DNA from: an uncultured Roseibium sp.
Lineage (GTDB): Bacteria > Pseudomonadota > Alphaproteobacteria > Rhizobiales > Stappiaceae
Reading direction: 5' to 3'
Assembly (NCBI RefSeq): GCF_963669205.1
Contig: NZ_OY769915.1
Coordinates: 4,004,001-4,068,000 of the forward strand
DNA: 64,000 nt
The translations under genes and the position numbers were made by a program. The notes below the pieces were generated by a model, which saw only the letters and a program-made list of their open reading frames with translations, was not told where the DNA came from and did not search any database. Positions 1-8,970 of the stretch are shown here, piece by piece (position 1 is the stretch's first letter; every line of letters starts with the position of its first letter).

Positions 1-650
1 GTCGAAGACGCGGCAAACCAGGTGACAATGGTCGATGTCCGTTCCGTTTCACATAGTTTTCGCACCGTAATCATCGCGAGCGCCGCGAAACCGGCAGCCA
101 TGATGCCCAGAACCGCACCAGCGGTCGACGCGCTGTCCAGTTCCTCCTCGCCCAGATGCGGCGACAACACGATCAGGATCCCCAGGAAACCGACGCCGAC
201 GGCGCTCCACCGGTAGATCCGCACCGTTTCGCCCAGCAGAAAATAGGCCAGAACGACGACGAACAGGGGCGTCGCGAAGCCGATGGCGGTCGCATCCGGC
301 AATGGCAGCAGGTAAAGCGCCGTGAACGAACACACCATGGCGGAGAGCCCTACCGCCGCGCGTGTGAGGTGACCGCGCGGATTGCTGGTTTTGAATGCCA
401 GACCAAGCTCTCCGCGCAGTCCGACCATGAGCAGAACCGGGAACAGGCCGAAGAAGTTGCGGGCAAAGACAAGCTGACCGATCGGAACGTCCTCGGCGGC
501 TATCTTGAGCGCCGTCGCCATGACAAAGAAGGTGAATGTCGATCCGAGCTTCAGGGAAATGCCCAATAGCGGCGCATGCCGTGTCATACCGGTGGGAGCG
601 GGAGCTCCGGTGAAGCGTGATCGCAGGCTTTTGAATGCCATCTGGAACAT
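1..650 (-). CDS. DMT-superfamily (EamA) permease, 3' end cut by window edge
   Basis: Reading leftward from an ATG at 650 gives an open frame of about 216 codons that runs off the left edge. The product is very hydrophobic, with segments such as GLFPVLLMVGL, FTALYLLPLPDATAIGF and VGVGFLGILIVLSP. The pattern of a first EamA repeat ending in a LLGETVRIYRW-type motif is typical of drug/metabolite transporters in the inner membrane. The substrate cannot be read from the sequence. A second EamA protein at 6292-7233 is clearly related (FTAFIELPLADVTAISF, FLSETVGVHRW). No strong ribosome site precedes 650; later in-frame ATGs at 641 and about 587 are possible starts. Confidence 0.8.
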   Translation of the reverse strand, partial: MFQMAFKSLRSRFTGAPAPTGMTRHAPLLGISLKLGSTFTFFVMATALKIAAEDVPIGQLVFARNFFGLFPVLLMVGLRGELGLAFKTSNPRGHLTRAAVGLSAMVCSFTALYLLPLPDATAIGFATPLFVVVLAYFLLGETVRIYRWSAVGVGFLGILIVLSPHLGEEELDSASTAGAVLGIMAAGFAALAMITVRKLCETERTSTIVTWFAASS

Positions 651-998
651 CCGGGACCGGCGCAAAAGGATTTGCTCTGCCCAGACGCACCGGGCCTGAG
701 GATCGGGAAGAGCGGCGAGCGGCTCCTGGCAGCCGGCACGGAGTGCCGCTGCTTGCCAGTTCCAAGCCAGGAACGGGAGGGAGCCGTGTTATAGAGTGGC
801 GGCAATATCCCGCGAAGCAGCCGACATTGCAATCGACCAAGGCGCAAAAGATGGGTTTTACGCTGCATGACAGGCCTGCAAATTGAGCAGAGCCGTCAAA
901 ACCTCTTCACAAGTGGCTCATGACCCCTTACCGGTCTCCCTTTGCCACATCAGCTACCTATAATCTTCTGTAAACACAGATTCGAGAGGCAGACAGCC
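651..998. other. Divergent intergenic region, no gene seen
   Basis: This 348-base gap separates the leftward EamA gene from the rightward SbmA-like gene and must hold both promoters. I see no convincing -35/-10 pair or palindromic operator. Short open frames here are shadows without ribosome sites. Confidence 0.5.
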
Positions 999-2012
999 AT
1001 GTTCCGTTCGTTTTTCAAGAACCGCAAGTGGTTCCTATGGGCCTGGGTCGGCTCTGTCATTATCCTCTGGGTGACCTGGTACAAGGTTCAACTGGACGTA
1101 AAGATCAACGAATGGTTCGGTTCGTTTTACGACACGATCCAGAAGGCGCTTGCCGAGCCCGGCGCCGTGACCATGAACGAATATATGGCCGAGCTCTCGA
1201 CCTTTTTCTGGATCGCCGCCCTTTATGTTGCAATCGCGGTGGTCCTCGATTTCTTCATCAAGCATTTCATCTTTCGATGGCGAACGGCAATGAACGACTA
1301 TTACATGTCGCATTGGCATGTCGTACGCGGGATCGAAGGTGCCGCCCAACGCGTCCAGGAAGACACGATGCGCTTCGCAAGGATCATGGAAGGCCTCGGC
1401 GTTTCCTTCATGCGCTCGGTGATGACGTTGATTGCGTTCCTGCCGCTCCTCTGGGAGCTGTCCAAAAACGTCTCGGCGCTCCCGTGGATCGGTCCGATCG
1501 ATCATTCGCTGGTCTACGTCGCGATCCTGTCGGCCGCATCGGGAACGGTTCTGCTTGCGGCGGTGGGCATCAAGCTGCCCGGCCTTGAATTCAACAATCA
1601 GAAAGTGGAAGCCGCCTACCGTAAGGAACTGGTCTACGGGGAAGACAACGAGGACAGGGCGTCGCCGCCCTCGGTCGTCGAGCTTTACGGAGCCGTTCGC
1701 AAGAATTATTTCAGGCTCTTCTTTCACTACCTCTATTTCGACGTTGCCAAGTGGTCCTACCTGCAGGCGACTGTTCTCGTCCCCTACGTTGCGCTGGCAC
1801 CGACAATCGTTTCAGGCGCGATCACGCTTGGCGTGATGCAGCAGATCGTCCGGGCGTTCAACCGCGTCGAAAGCTCATTCCAGTATCTCGTCAATGCCTG
1901 GACCACGATCGTGGAACTGATCTCCGTCTACAAGCGGCTGCGCGCCTTCGAACATCACATCTGGGAATACGAGGCGGATGGCGGAACACCCACCCCGCTG
2001 CCGGCTGAGTAA
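999..2012 (+). CDS. SbmA/BacA-like peptide transporter family protein
   Basis: A 337-residue inner-membrane protein of the SbmA/BacA family, whose members import peptide antibiotics and modified peptides and are also described as vitamin or very-long-chain fatty acid related transporters. The N-terminus FRSFFKNRKWFLWAWVGS resembles the SbmA start. Hydrophobic helices lie near residues 12-30, 66-90, 140-160, 175-195 and 260-290. The central RWRTAMNDYYMSHW is the conserved family segment, and the C-terminal part (FNRVESSFQYLVNAWTTIVEL) is characteristic. It is somewhat shorter than E. coli SbmA (406). I chose ATG 999, preceded by GAGAGGCAGACAGCC, over the upstream in-frame ATG at 942. It is a single gene ending at a terminator that now carries an insertion sequence. 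Confidence 0.85.
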   Translation: MFRSFFKNRKWFLWAWVGSVIILWVTWYKVQLDVKINEWFGSFYDTIQKALAEPGAVTMNEYMAELSTFFWIAALYVAIAVVLDFFIKHFIFRWRTAMNDYYMSHWHVVRGIEGAAQRVQEDTMRFARIMEGLGVSFMRSVMTLIAFLPLLWELSKNVSALPWIGPIDHSLVYVAILSAASGTVLLAAVGIKLPGLEFNNQKVEAAYRKELVYGEDNEDRASPPSVVELYGAVRKNYFRLFFHYLYFDVAKWSYLQATVLVPYVALAPTIVSGAITLGVMQQIVRAFNRVESSFQYLVNAWTTIVELISVYKRLRAFEHHIWEYEADGGTPTPLPAE

Positions 2013-2036
2013 CCTGAACCACAATAAAAAGAAAAA

Positions 2037-2054
2037 GGCGCCGGAACCGGCGCC
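2037..2054. repeat. Left copy of 18-bp target duplication (terminator stem)
   Basis: The 18-base self-complementary sequence GGCGCCGGAACCGGCGCC lies directly left of the IS terminal repeat. It is preceded by an A-run, so it is the left half-context of what was a bidirectional terminator. The identical sequence is at 3585-3602. Confidence 0.9.
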
Positions 2055-2065
2055 TCAGACTACTG

Positions 2066-2100
2066 ACAAACCCGTCGAATTTGGCGGGTTTGTTTTTTTT
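2066..2100 (+). terminator. Inward-facing terminator at the IS left end
   Basis: A perfect 9-bp stem ACAAACCCG (2066-2074) pairs with CGGGTTTGT (2085-2093) over a 10-base loop, followed by a T-run to 2100. It would stop rightward transcripts arriving from the SbmA-like gene before they run antisense into the transposase. The stem overlaps the terminal inverted repeat. Confidence 0.85.
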
Positions 2101-2158
2101 GCGTTGTTTTGTTTTGATTTGCTCTGCTTCGGTATCGTTTTGGCAGCAGCGCATCCTG

Positions 2159-3529
2159 TCACGCGGGCCTTGGCTTGGGTGCTTTTGTGAGGGCCATTGC
2201 GATCTTCTTGATGTTTTGGGCTGCGGCGGCGAGCAGGCACTGCGTTTGCACACGCACGAGACTTCGGAACCTGGCATAGCGGTGGCCGTGGAGCTGTTTT
2301 GCATCGGCAAACGAGCGTTCCACGGTTTCCTTTCGGCGCTTGTAAATTGCTTTACCCCATGCGGTCAGGCGATGAGCATCGGTTCGTTCACGGGCTTCCT
2401 GCCAGACATGGCGGGTCAGGGTGCGCTCCGCCTTGGCATTGGAGGTGCACGAGGCCAGAAGCGGGCAGGTTCTGCAAATGGCGGGATCGGAGCGGTAGTG
2501 TTTGTAGCCGTTGCGGTCTGTTGTGGCATAGCTCAGCAACTGACCTTCCGGGCAGTGGTAGCCGTCGGCCTGTTCCTCATAAGCGAAGGCTGACTTGCGC
2601 ATCATGCCGGGTTTGGGAGCAGGCAAGCGGCGGTAGCCGGTGACACCCAGAATGCCGCGATCTTCCAACCCCTTTGCGATCCCGGCCGTGGCATAACCCG
2701 CATCCAATCCGACAGCCTGCACGTCGAAGTCGAAGCGGTTTTTCTGGCGGTCCAGCCGGTCCAGATAAACGATGCTGTCATGCACATTGGCCGGCGTGGC
2801 GAAGGTATCCGTGACGATCCCCAGCCTGCCGTCCACCGTGCGGTGGTCGAGGTAGAAGAAGCCCTTCGGCTTGCCCTCGCGAACCATGTAGCCACTGTCC
2901 GGGTCCGTGCGGCTGACCTTGGTCTGTTTGACCTCCGGCTCCCGCGCCTTATCCTTCAGCGGCTTCTGGCCGTGCAGCTTGCGTTCCGCCTCGATGACCT
3001 TGTCCAGAGCCGCCCAGTAATCCGATCGCGACTTCTCTATCTGGGCCAGATCGTACTTGCCTTTGTTGGCATTCGCCTTCAGATGCGTTGAATCGGTGTA
3101 AAGCACCGTGCCGCCGACAAGCTTGTGGCCAATCGCCTGCTCGACAATATGGTCGAAGATATCCTGAGCCACCGAGGCATTGGTGTAGCGCCGCCGCCGG
3201 TTCTGGCTCAGCGTCGAGGCATCAAACACCTTATCCGTCAGCTTCAGGCGCAAGAACCAGCGGTAGGCCACATTCACCTCGATCTCGCGCACCAACTGGC
3301 GCTCCGAGCGGATCCCGAACAGGTAACCGATGAACAGCGCCTTGAACATCAAGGTCGGATCCAGTGGAGGACGGCCATTGTCCGCACAATAAAGATCCGC
3401 AACGCGCTCGTGGATGAAGGAAAAGTCGATCACCGCGTCGATCTTGCGCAACAGGTGATCCTTGGGAACAAGCTCATCGAGCCTCACCATCTCGAGAGCT
3501 GTCTGATCTGCACCGGGCTTCTTCAACAT
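2159..3529 (-). CDS. IS1182-family transposase (DDE)
   Basis: A 456-residue transposase. The N-terminal half has the DUF772-type region (NGRPPLDPTLMFKALFIGYL, then GIRSERQLVREIEVN). The catalytic DDE residues can be placed in LYTDSTHLKANAN, VGLDAGYATAGIAKG and KETVERSFADAKQLHGH. Full length and uninterrupted, so probably functional. It is the only gene of the element. The start lies just inside the IS, downstream of the right-end terminator. Confidence 0.95.
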   Translation of the reverse strand: MLKKPGADQTALEMVRLDELVPKDHLLRKIDAVIDFSFIHERVADLYCADNGRPPLDPTLMFKALFIGYLFGIRSERQLVREIEVNVAYRWFLRLKLTDKVFDASTLSQNRRRRYTNASVAQDIFDHIVEQAIGHKLVGGTVLYTDSTHLKANANKGKYDLAQIEKSRSDYWAALDKVIEAERKLHGQKPLKDKAREPEVKQTKVSRTDPDSGYMVREGKPKGFFYLDHRTVDGRLGIVTDTFATPANVHDSIVYLDRLDRQKNRFDFDVQAVGLDAGYATAGIAKGLEDRGILGVTGYRRLPAPKPGMMRKSAFAYEEQADGYHCPEGQLLSYATTDRNGYKHYRSDPAICRTCPLLASCTSNAKAERTLTRHVWQEARERTDAHRLTAWGKAIYKRRKETVERSFADAKQLHGHRYARFRSLVRVQTQCLLAAAAQNIKKIAMALTKAPKPRPA

Positions 3530-3542
3530 AAAACCAGTGAAT

Positions 3543-3572
3543 CAAAAACCCCTGGATAATGCCAGGGGTTTG
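3543..3572 (-). terminator. Inward-facing terminator at the IS right end
   Basis: A perfect 10-bp stem, AAACCCCTGG (3546-3555) with CCAGGGGTTT (3562-3571), loop of 6, followed on the minus strand by a T-run (3548-3544). It sits upstream of the transposase start and would stop leftward transcripts coming from the CoxL-like gene. Confidence 0.85.
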
Positions 3573-3584
3573 TCAGCAGTCTGA

Positions 3585-3608
3585 GGCGCCGGAACCGGCG
3601 CCTTTTTT
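3585..3608 (-). terminator. Right copy of duplicated terminator stem-loop
   Basis: The palindrome GGCGCCGGAACCGGCGCC (3585-3602) followed by TTTTTT is the right half-context of the former bidirectional terminator. It lies 23 bases past the stop of the leftward CoxL-like gene. Since the insertion, the A-run that gave this gene a U-tract is on the far side of the IS, so its function for the leftward gene is weakened. Confidence 0.75.
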
Positions 3609-3625
3609 GATGATCTCGGCAAGCG

Positions 3626-5923
3626 TTACCTTGCCGCCTGGATCGCTTCCCAGACCCGGAGCGGGGTCGCCGGCATGTCGATCAGATCGCTGACGCCAGC
3701 GCCGTCCTTGAGCGCCATCTGAACCGCGTTCATGACGGCCGCGCAGCCACCGATGGTCCCGGCCTCCCCGGCACCCTTGATGCCCATGGCATTGGTCGTT
3801 GACGGAACGTTCCGGGTCTCGAAATGGATGTCGGAAAGATCCGCCGCCCGCAGCAACCGGTAGTCCAGCAGCGAGGCGGTCAGAAGCTGGCCGTCCTCGT
3901 CGTAGACCGTGTGCTCGCACAGCGCCTGGCTGACCGCGTTCGCGGCCCCGCCGATCACCTGTCCTTCCAGGAGCAGCGGGTTCACCGTCACGCCGAAATC
4001 GTCGATGATGACATAGTTCAGTAGCGACACGTCCCCGGTCTCCGGATCGATCTCCACTTCGCACACATGCGTTCCGTTCGGATAGGTCGCCTCGTTCTGG
4101 CGAACCTCCTCACGTGCCGACAGCGTTTCTCCGGCAGATGCAACGATCTCCGCCAGGCTGACCTGCTGGTCGGTCCCCACGACGCGCACGATCCCGCTTT
4201 CCAGTTCCAGATCTTCCACGCCCGCTTCCAGCCGGTCGGCGGCAAGCTCCTTGACCTTCTTGACCAGCGCGTCACTGGCATCACGCACCGAGGGCAGCCC
4301 GAGCGGGATCGAGCGCGATCCGCCGGTGCCGCCGCCGTTCTCGACGCGGTCGGTATCCCCCTGGATCACCTCGACATCGTCGATCGTCACGCCGAATTTC
4401 TCGGCAACGACCTGGCTGTAGGACGTGGCGTGTCCCTGCCCGTTGGTCTGGGTTCCGATCAGGAGCGTCAAGTTGCCGTTCTCGCCAAGCTCGACCGTCG
4501 CCTCTTCGCCGCCGGGAAACGCGCAGGCCTCGATATAAGAGCACAGGCCGATGCCGCGGTATTTGCCCGCCTTTGCGCTGTTTTCCTGGCGGGACGAAAA
4601 GCCCGCCCAGTCCGAAACTTCGAGCGCCTTTTCCAGGTGTCCCGCATAGTCGCCGGTATCGTACATGCGGCCTGTCTGGGTGGTATAGGGCAGCTGTTCC
4701 GCCCGGATGAAGTTCCGCTTGCGGATCTCGATCGGTCCAAGTCCCGTTTCCTCGCCGGCCTTGTCCATGAGGCGCTCGATCAGATAGGCGGCCTCGGGCC
4801 GGCCCGCACCGCGGAAGGCATCCGTCGGCACGTTGTGCATGTAAACGCCCTCGGTCTTGGCGAACACGGCCGGTATGTCATAGAGCCCGGACGACATGGC
4901 CGTGCCGACCCACGGAATAAAGGGCGCGAACTGGCTGAGATAAGCGCCCATGGCCGCCTTCACGAGCACTCTCAGGCCGAGGATCTTCGCATTCTCGTCG
5001 AGAGCGAACTCGGCGGTGCTGAGATTGTCGCGGCCATGCGCATCGGTGACGAAATGCTCCATGCGCTCGCCCGTCCAGCGAACGGGCTTGCGCAGCCGCT
5101 CCGCCGCGATCATCAGCAGCGGATATTCGCGGTAACAGAACGCCTTGGTCCCGAAACCGCCGCCGACTTCCGGCGTGATTACCTGGATCTTGTCCTTTTC
5201 CAGCCCGAGCACCTTGCAGATGACATCCCGCATGCCGTGGCCGCCCTGGGTGCCGAGCGTGAGCTTGTAGCGCTCGCTGTCCGCATTGAACTCGGCGACG
5301 CAGCCGCGCAGCTCCATGTAATTTGCGACGATGCGGTTGTTCACGATTTCGATGGAAACCGTCCTGTGCGCGCCGGCAAAAGCTTCATCTGTCCTGGCTT
5401 CGCTGCCATGGCCGAACGTGAAGGCGATATTGGAGCCGTGTTCCGGCCAGACCTTCACCGCGTCCGGAGCCAGCGCGTCCTCGATGCTGATCACGACATC
5501 AAGCGGCTCATAGTCCACTTCCAGCATTTCAGCTGCGTTCCGCGCCGTGTTGATGTCGTCGGCAACAACGAACGCGATCGCATCGCCGACATACCTGACT
5601 TCGTCGGTACACAGGAGCGGCTGCGGCGGCAGCCAGTGGTCCGTTCCGTCGATCTGCTTCAGCCGCGCCATGGTCGGCAGCGTGCGCCCTTCGACATCGG
5701 CCCCCGTGAAGACCAGATGGACACCCTCCATCGCCGCAATGTCGGCTGCATTCTCCACACGGATCCTGGCATGCGCCATGGCCGAGCGGACAACGACGCC
5801 GTGCAGACATCCCTCGGGCTGGTAGTCGCCGGTGTAAATGCCCTCTCCCGTAATGAGAGGCTCATCTTCCTTGCGGCGCAAAGGAGCGCCGACACCGAAT
5901 TTCGGAGTGACCATCTGGTTCAT
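3626..5923 (-). CDS. Xanthine dehydrogenase-family molybdopterin-binding subunit (CoxL-like, form II type)
   Basis: A 765-residue large subunit of the molybdenum hydroxylase family. The N-terminus FGVGAPLRRKEDEPLITGEG is the usual start of CoxL-like proteins. GGGFGTKAFCYREYP is a cofactor-binding segment. The active-site loop reads DAFRGAGRPEA, matching the AYRGAGR signature of form II (OMP) enzymes, not the AYRCSFR loop of true CO dehydrogenase. GTQTNGQGHATSYSQ and the C-terminal GAGEAGTIGG are further family motifs. The family oxidises CO analogues, aldehydes or N-heterocycles; the substrate here is unknown. The small iron-sulfur and FAD subunits are not next to it, which is odd. I chose ATG 5923 (MNQMVTPKFG), not the in-frame ATG at 6097, because family homology starts there. 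Confidence 0.88.
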   Translation of the reverse strand: MNQMVTPKFGVGAPLRRKEDEPLITGEGIYTGDYQPEGCLHGVVVRSAMAHARIRVENAADIAAMEGVHLVFTGADVEGRTLPTMARLKQIDGTDHWLPPQPLLCTDEVRYVGDAIAFVVADDINTARNAAEMLEVDYEPLDVVISIEDALAPDAVKVWPEHGSNIAFTFGHGSEARTDEAFAGAHRTVSIEIVNNRIVANYMELRGCVAEFNADSERYKLTLGTQGGHGMRDVICKVLGLEKDKIQVITPEVGGGFGTKAFCYREYPLLMIAAERLRKPVRWTGERMEHFVTDAHGRDNLSTAEFALDENAKILGLRVLVKAAMGAYLSQFAPFIPWVGTAMSSGLYDIPAVFAKTEGVYMHNVPTDAFRGAGRPEAAYLIERLMDKAGEETGLGPIEIRKRNFIRAEQLPYTTQTGRMYDTGDYAGHLEKALEVSDWAGFSSRQENSAKAGKYRGIGLCSYIEACAFPGGEEATVELGENGNLTLLIGTQTNGQGHATSYSQVVAEKFGVTIDDVEVIQGDTDRVENGGGTGGSRSIPLGLPSVRDASDALVKKVKELAADRLEAGVEDLELESGIVRVVGTDQQVSLAEIVASAGETLSAREEVRQNEATYPNGTHVCEVEIDPETGDVSLLNYVIIDDFGVTVNPLLLEGQVIGGAANAVSQALCEHTVYDEDGQLLTASLLDYRLLRAADLSDIHFETRNVPSTTNAMGIKGAGEAGTIGGCAAVMNAVQMALKDGAGVSDLIDMPATPLRVWEAIQAAR

Positions 5924-6291
5924 GATGCAGGACCTGTGTTTTGGGAGGACTTCCCTGGAAATCAGAATACCGAAAACAACGGATATGCAGCCATGTAGGT
6001 TCCGAAGGGCACCGTAGCCAGTGGTTCTGTTGCCTTTTGCGCTCCGGAACAGGCGTGCTCCTCGAAATATAACCGGTTCCGTGCAGAAGGCAAACATTGC
6101 CGCAACTGCTTTCCTTCCGGCGCAAAAGCGCTTAGCCTGACCGCATCGCCACCACCAGACCGATCGAACGGATCCTCACGCGCGTCCCGCACCGCGCCGC
6201 TGTCCCGGTTTTCGTTCGCTCCTGAAAAAACGAAAAAGCGCATCAAGAGGACAGGCCCGGAACCGGACGCCTGACGTCAAAGGACTTCAAC
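5924..6291. other. Divergent intergenic region, no gene seen
   Basis: A 368-base gap between the leftward CoxL-like gene and the rightward EamA gene. It should contain both promoters. I found no clear operator or RNA structure. Confidence 0.5.
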
Positions 6292-7233
6292 TTGCTGAAA
6301 CGGGTCGAACAGAAGCTGACAGCGATCACCGGCGGATTGCCCTCCAATACGGTCGGCGCCCTCTGGGTGCTGCTGGCGGCCTTCGGCTTCACGGTCATGG
6401 TGACGTTGATCAAGTTTGTCGGCCAGGATATCGGCGTCTTTCAGATCCTTGTGGTGCGCCAGGCCGTCATGCTCATGATCGTTGCACCGACCATCCTGCG
6501 CGGGTTGCCGACGTCCCTTTCGACCCAACGGCCCGGCCTTCAGCTTGCCCGTGTCCTGCTGGCGGCAACGGCAATGCTCTGCGGCTTCACGGCGTTTATC
6601 GAACTGCCCCTTGCCGATGTCACCGCAATCAGCTTCTCCCGCACCTTCTTCATAACCATTTTCGCCATCTGGTTTCTGAGCGAGACGGTGGGTGTGCACC
6701 GCTGGGGCGCAACCATCGTCGGCTTTCTGGGCGTGCTCCTGATGCTGCGGCCGGGCGCGGAAGGGATCGTCGATCCTTATGCGCTTCTTGCAATCGCGGG
6801 CGCGGGCTGTGCCGGAATGGTCATGATCGTCGTGCGCATCCTCACCCGCACAGACAGCCCGGTGACGATCCTCACCTATCAGGCGCTCGGCGTCGGTCTC
6901 ATCATGCTCGTCCCGGCAATCATCAACTGGCAATCCCCCACGCTGCATCAGTGGGGCCTGATGATCGCTATCGGCATCGTGTCCTGGGCAGCGCAGCTCG
7001 CCAACATCAAGGGTTTCAAGGCCGGTGAGGCAACGGCCATCGCCTCGCTCGATTACACCCGGCTCCTTTATGCGACCATTTTCGGTGCGCTGGTTTTCGG
7101 CCAGTGGCCAAGCGTCGAGACGCTGATCGGCGCCGCGATCATCATCGCCGCCTCGATTTACACGGTCCGCCGGGAAGCCAAGCGCGGCCGGGAACTGGCG
7201 CGCGCAGCCGAAGGCCGCAGCGAATCCCAGTAA
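6292..7233 (+). CDS. DMT-superfamily (EamA) permease
   Basis: A 313-residue inner-membrane permease with about ten hydrophobic helices in two EamA repeats (roughly 22-145 and 160-295) and a short basic cytoplasmic tail (RREAKRGRELARAAEGR). The substrate is unknown; the family exports small metabolites or amino acids. The first-repeat motif FLSETVGVHRWGATIVGFLG is typical. The start is a TTG with AGGAC eight bases upstream; no better in-frame ATG precedes the first helix. It is related to the partial permease at the left edge. Confidence 0.85.
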   Translation: MLKRVEQKLTAITGGLPSNTVGALWVLLAAFGFTVMVTLIKFVGQDIGVFQILVVRQAVMLMIVAPTILRGLPTSLSTQRPGLQLARVLLAATAMLCGFTAFIELPLADVTAISFSRTFFITIFAIWFLSETVGVHRWGATIVGFLGVLLMLRPGAEGIVDPYALLAIAGAGCAGMVMIVVRILTRTDSPVTILTYQALGVGLIMLVPAIINWQSPTLHQWGLMIAIGIVSWAAQLANIKGFKAGEATAIASLDYTRLLYATIFGALVFGQWPSVETLIGAAIIIAASIYTVRREAKRGRELARAAEGRSESQ

Positions 7234-7299
7234 GATGCGCAAATGCCTGATCTCGGTATGGACATGACCGCTCCCCGTGAGGGAAGCAGCCATCGGCAG

Positions 7300-8970
7300 T
7301 CAAGCGCTTCTCGCCTCCGCCTGAGCACGTTTTTGGGCTTCTTCCTCGACCAGTTCCTTCTTGGAAAGCTTCCCGACCATCGTCTTTGGCAATTCATCAC
7401 GAAATTCAAATTCTCTCGGCATTTCAATCGCTGAAAGGTGCTCCTTGAGAAATTGCTTCAATTCTTCACCGGTCAGCGATTGTCCTTCCTTCAGCTTGAC
7501 GAAGGCCTTTGGCGACTGACCGCGATATTCGTCGGGGATGGCAATGACGATCGTCTCGTCAACGGCCAAGTGCTGATAGATCGCTTCTTCGATCACGCGC
7601 GGATAGACGTTGTAGCCGGAACACAGGATCAGGTCCTTGATCCGGTCGACCAGATAGATGAAGCCGTCCGCGTCGCGGTAACCGACATCGCCGGTGTGAA
7701 GATATCCTTCCGGCGTGATCGTGTCGGCCGTAGCATCGTCCCGTTTCCAGTAGCCCTTCATGACCTGCGGACCGTGCAGCAGCAGTTCGCCCTTCTCGCC
7801 CTCAGCCACATCCGTTTCGCGGTCTTCGATGCTGACAAAGCGTGCGCTGGTTCCCGGCACGAGACGGCCGATGGAACCGGCGCGGCGGTTTTCATCCAGC
7901 GGATTGACCGCGGCAACCGGGGAGGATTCCGTCAGACCGTAGCCTTCAACGAGAATACACCCGGTCAGCGTCTCGAAGCTCTCCTTGACCTCCACCGGCA
8001 GCGGAGCGCCTCCGGAAATGCACAGCGAGATGCTGGACAGGTCGTAGCTTGGCGTCAGCGGCGAGTTGTTGATCGCTGTATAAAGCGTCGGCACGCCGGG
8101 GAACAACGTCACCTGTTTGCGTTTGACAGCGTCAAGCAGCGCCTTGAGCTCGAAACGTGGCTGCAGCACCATTTCGGCCGCAAGAATGATCGAAAGGTTC
8201 TGAGCGACCGTCATGGCGAAGACGTGGAAGAAGGGCAGCACGCAGAGCATCTTCTCCTTGCCCAGCTGTGCCTTTTCGAAAACGCACCGCATCTGCTCGA
8301 TATTGGCCGACAGGTTCTTGTGCGTGAGCATGGCGCCCTTCGGAACGCCGGTTGTGCCGCCGGTATACTGCAGCACCGCGATCGCCTCCTCCGGGTCGAT
8401 GTCGACAGGATTCGGCGACGCTCCCTCCGTTTGCAGTTCGTCGAACCAGACATGCGCCTCGTCTCGCGGAATGACCGCAAGTTCCTTGCGCTTGAAGAGA
8501 TTGAACAGCACCCTCTTTATTGTCGGCAGACAGAAGGACATCGGACAGACGATGATCTTGTCGAGCACCCGTTCCTTGCGGACCGCCTCGACCTTGTCGT
8601 AGATCACCTTCAGGTCCATCGTCACCATGATGCGCACATCGGCATCGCGTGCCTGGAAGCTGATTTCGCGTTCGACATAGAGCGGGTTGAAGTTGGCGAC
8701 TGTCGCCCCGACCTTCAGGATCGCGAAGTAGAAAATCGTGTAGAAGGGCGTGTTCGGCAGGCAAAGCCCCACATGCACACCGGGCCCGACGCCCATGGCC
8801 TGCAGGCCGGCCGCCGTCGAATTCACAAGCTCGCCGAGTTCGTCATAGGTCCAGATCTTGCCCATGAAGTCGGCAGCCGGGGATCCCCCGAATTTCGAGA
8901 CAGTGTTTTCCAGATATTCGTGTACCGGACGGGGCCTGAAGGCCGCGTTCCACTCCTCCGCAGTCGTCAT
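7300..8970 (-). CDS. Long-chain fatty acid--CoA ligase (FadD-like acyl-CoA synthetase)
   Basis: A 556-residue adenylate-forming enzyme that activates a fatty acid to acyl-AMP and then acyl-CoA. The AMP-binding P-loop reads YTGGTTGVPKGAML, the adenine-side motif is GYGLTESSP, and the hinge/FACS segment DGFIYLVDRIKDLILCSGYN is of the long-chain type. The C-terminal lysine region PKTMVGKLSKKEL closes the fold. ATG 8970 has GGAG seven bases upstream and fits the family N-terminus; the extension to 9111 is low-complexity and unlikely to be translated. It stands alone, convergent with the EamA gene. Acyl chain preference cannot be read. Confidence 0.9.
   Translation of the reverse strand: MTTAEEWNAAFRPRPVHEYLENTVSKFGGSPAADFMGKIWTYDELGELVNSTAAGLQAMGVGPGVHVGLCLPNTPFYTIFYFAILKVGATVANFNPLYVEREISFQARDADVRIMVTMDLKVIYDKVEAVRKERVLDKIIVCPMSFCLPTIKRVLFNLFKRKELAVIPRDEAHVWFDELQTEGASPNPVDIDPEEAIAVLQYTGGTTGVPKGAMLTHKNLSANIEQMRCVFEKAQLGKEKMLCVLPFFHVFAMTVAQNLSIILAAEMVLQPRFELKALLDAVKRKQVTLFPGVPTLYTAINNSPLTPSYDLSSISLCISGGAPLPVEVKESFETLTGCILVEGYGLTESSPVAAVNPLDENRRAGSIGRLVPGTSARFVSIEDRETDVAEGEKGELLLHGPQVMKGYWKRDDATADTITPEGYLHTGDVGYRDADGFIYLVDRIKDLILCSGYNVYPRVIEEAIYQHLAVDETIVIAIPDEYRGQSPKAFVKLKEGQSLTGEELKQFLKEHLSAIEMPREFEFRDELPKTMVGKLSKKELVEEEAQKRAQAEARSA

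Larger units (their letters stand above)
2055..3584 (-). mobile_element. IS1182-family insertion sequence
   Basis: A 1530-bp element bounded by 19-bp inverted repeats that differ at one base: TCAGACTACTGACAAACCC at 2055-2073 and, on the opposite strand, TCAGACTGCTGACAAACCC at 3566-3584. It holds one leftward transposase gene. Both ends are flanked by the same 18-base palindrome, the stem of a rho-independent terminator between two convergent genes. Variable-length duplications are known for the IS1182 group. Both element ends also encode a terminator that stops transcription coming from outside. The element looks intact and recent, because the duplications are perfect. Confidence 0.92.

Noticed and set aside
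4067..5998. 643-codon rightward open frame antisense to the CoxL-like gene
   Set aside because: It is the shadow of a GC-rich gene with full family motifs on the other strand; no ribosome site or recognisable domain.
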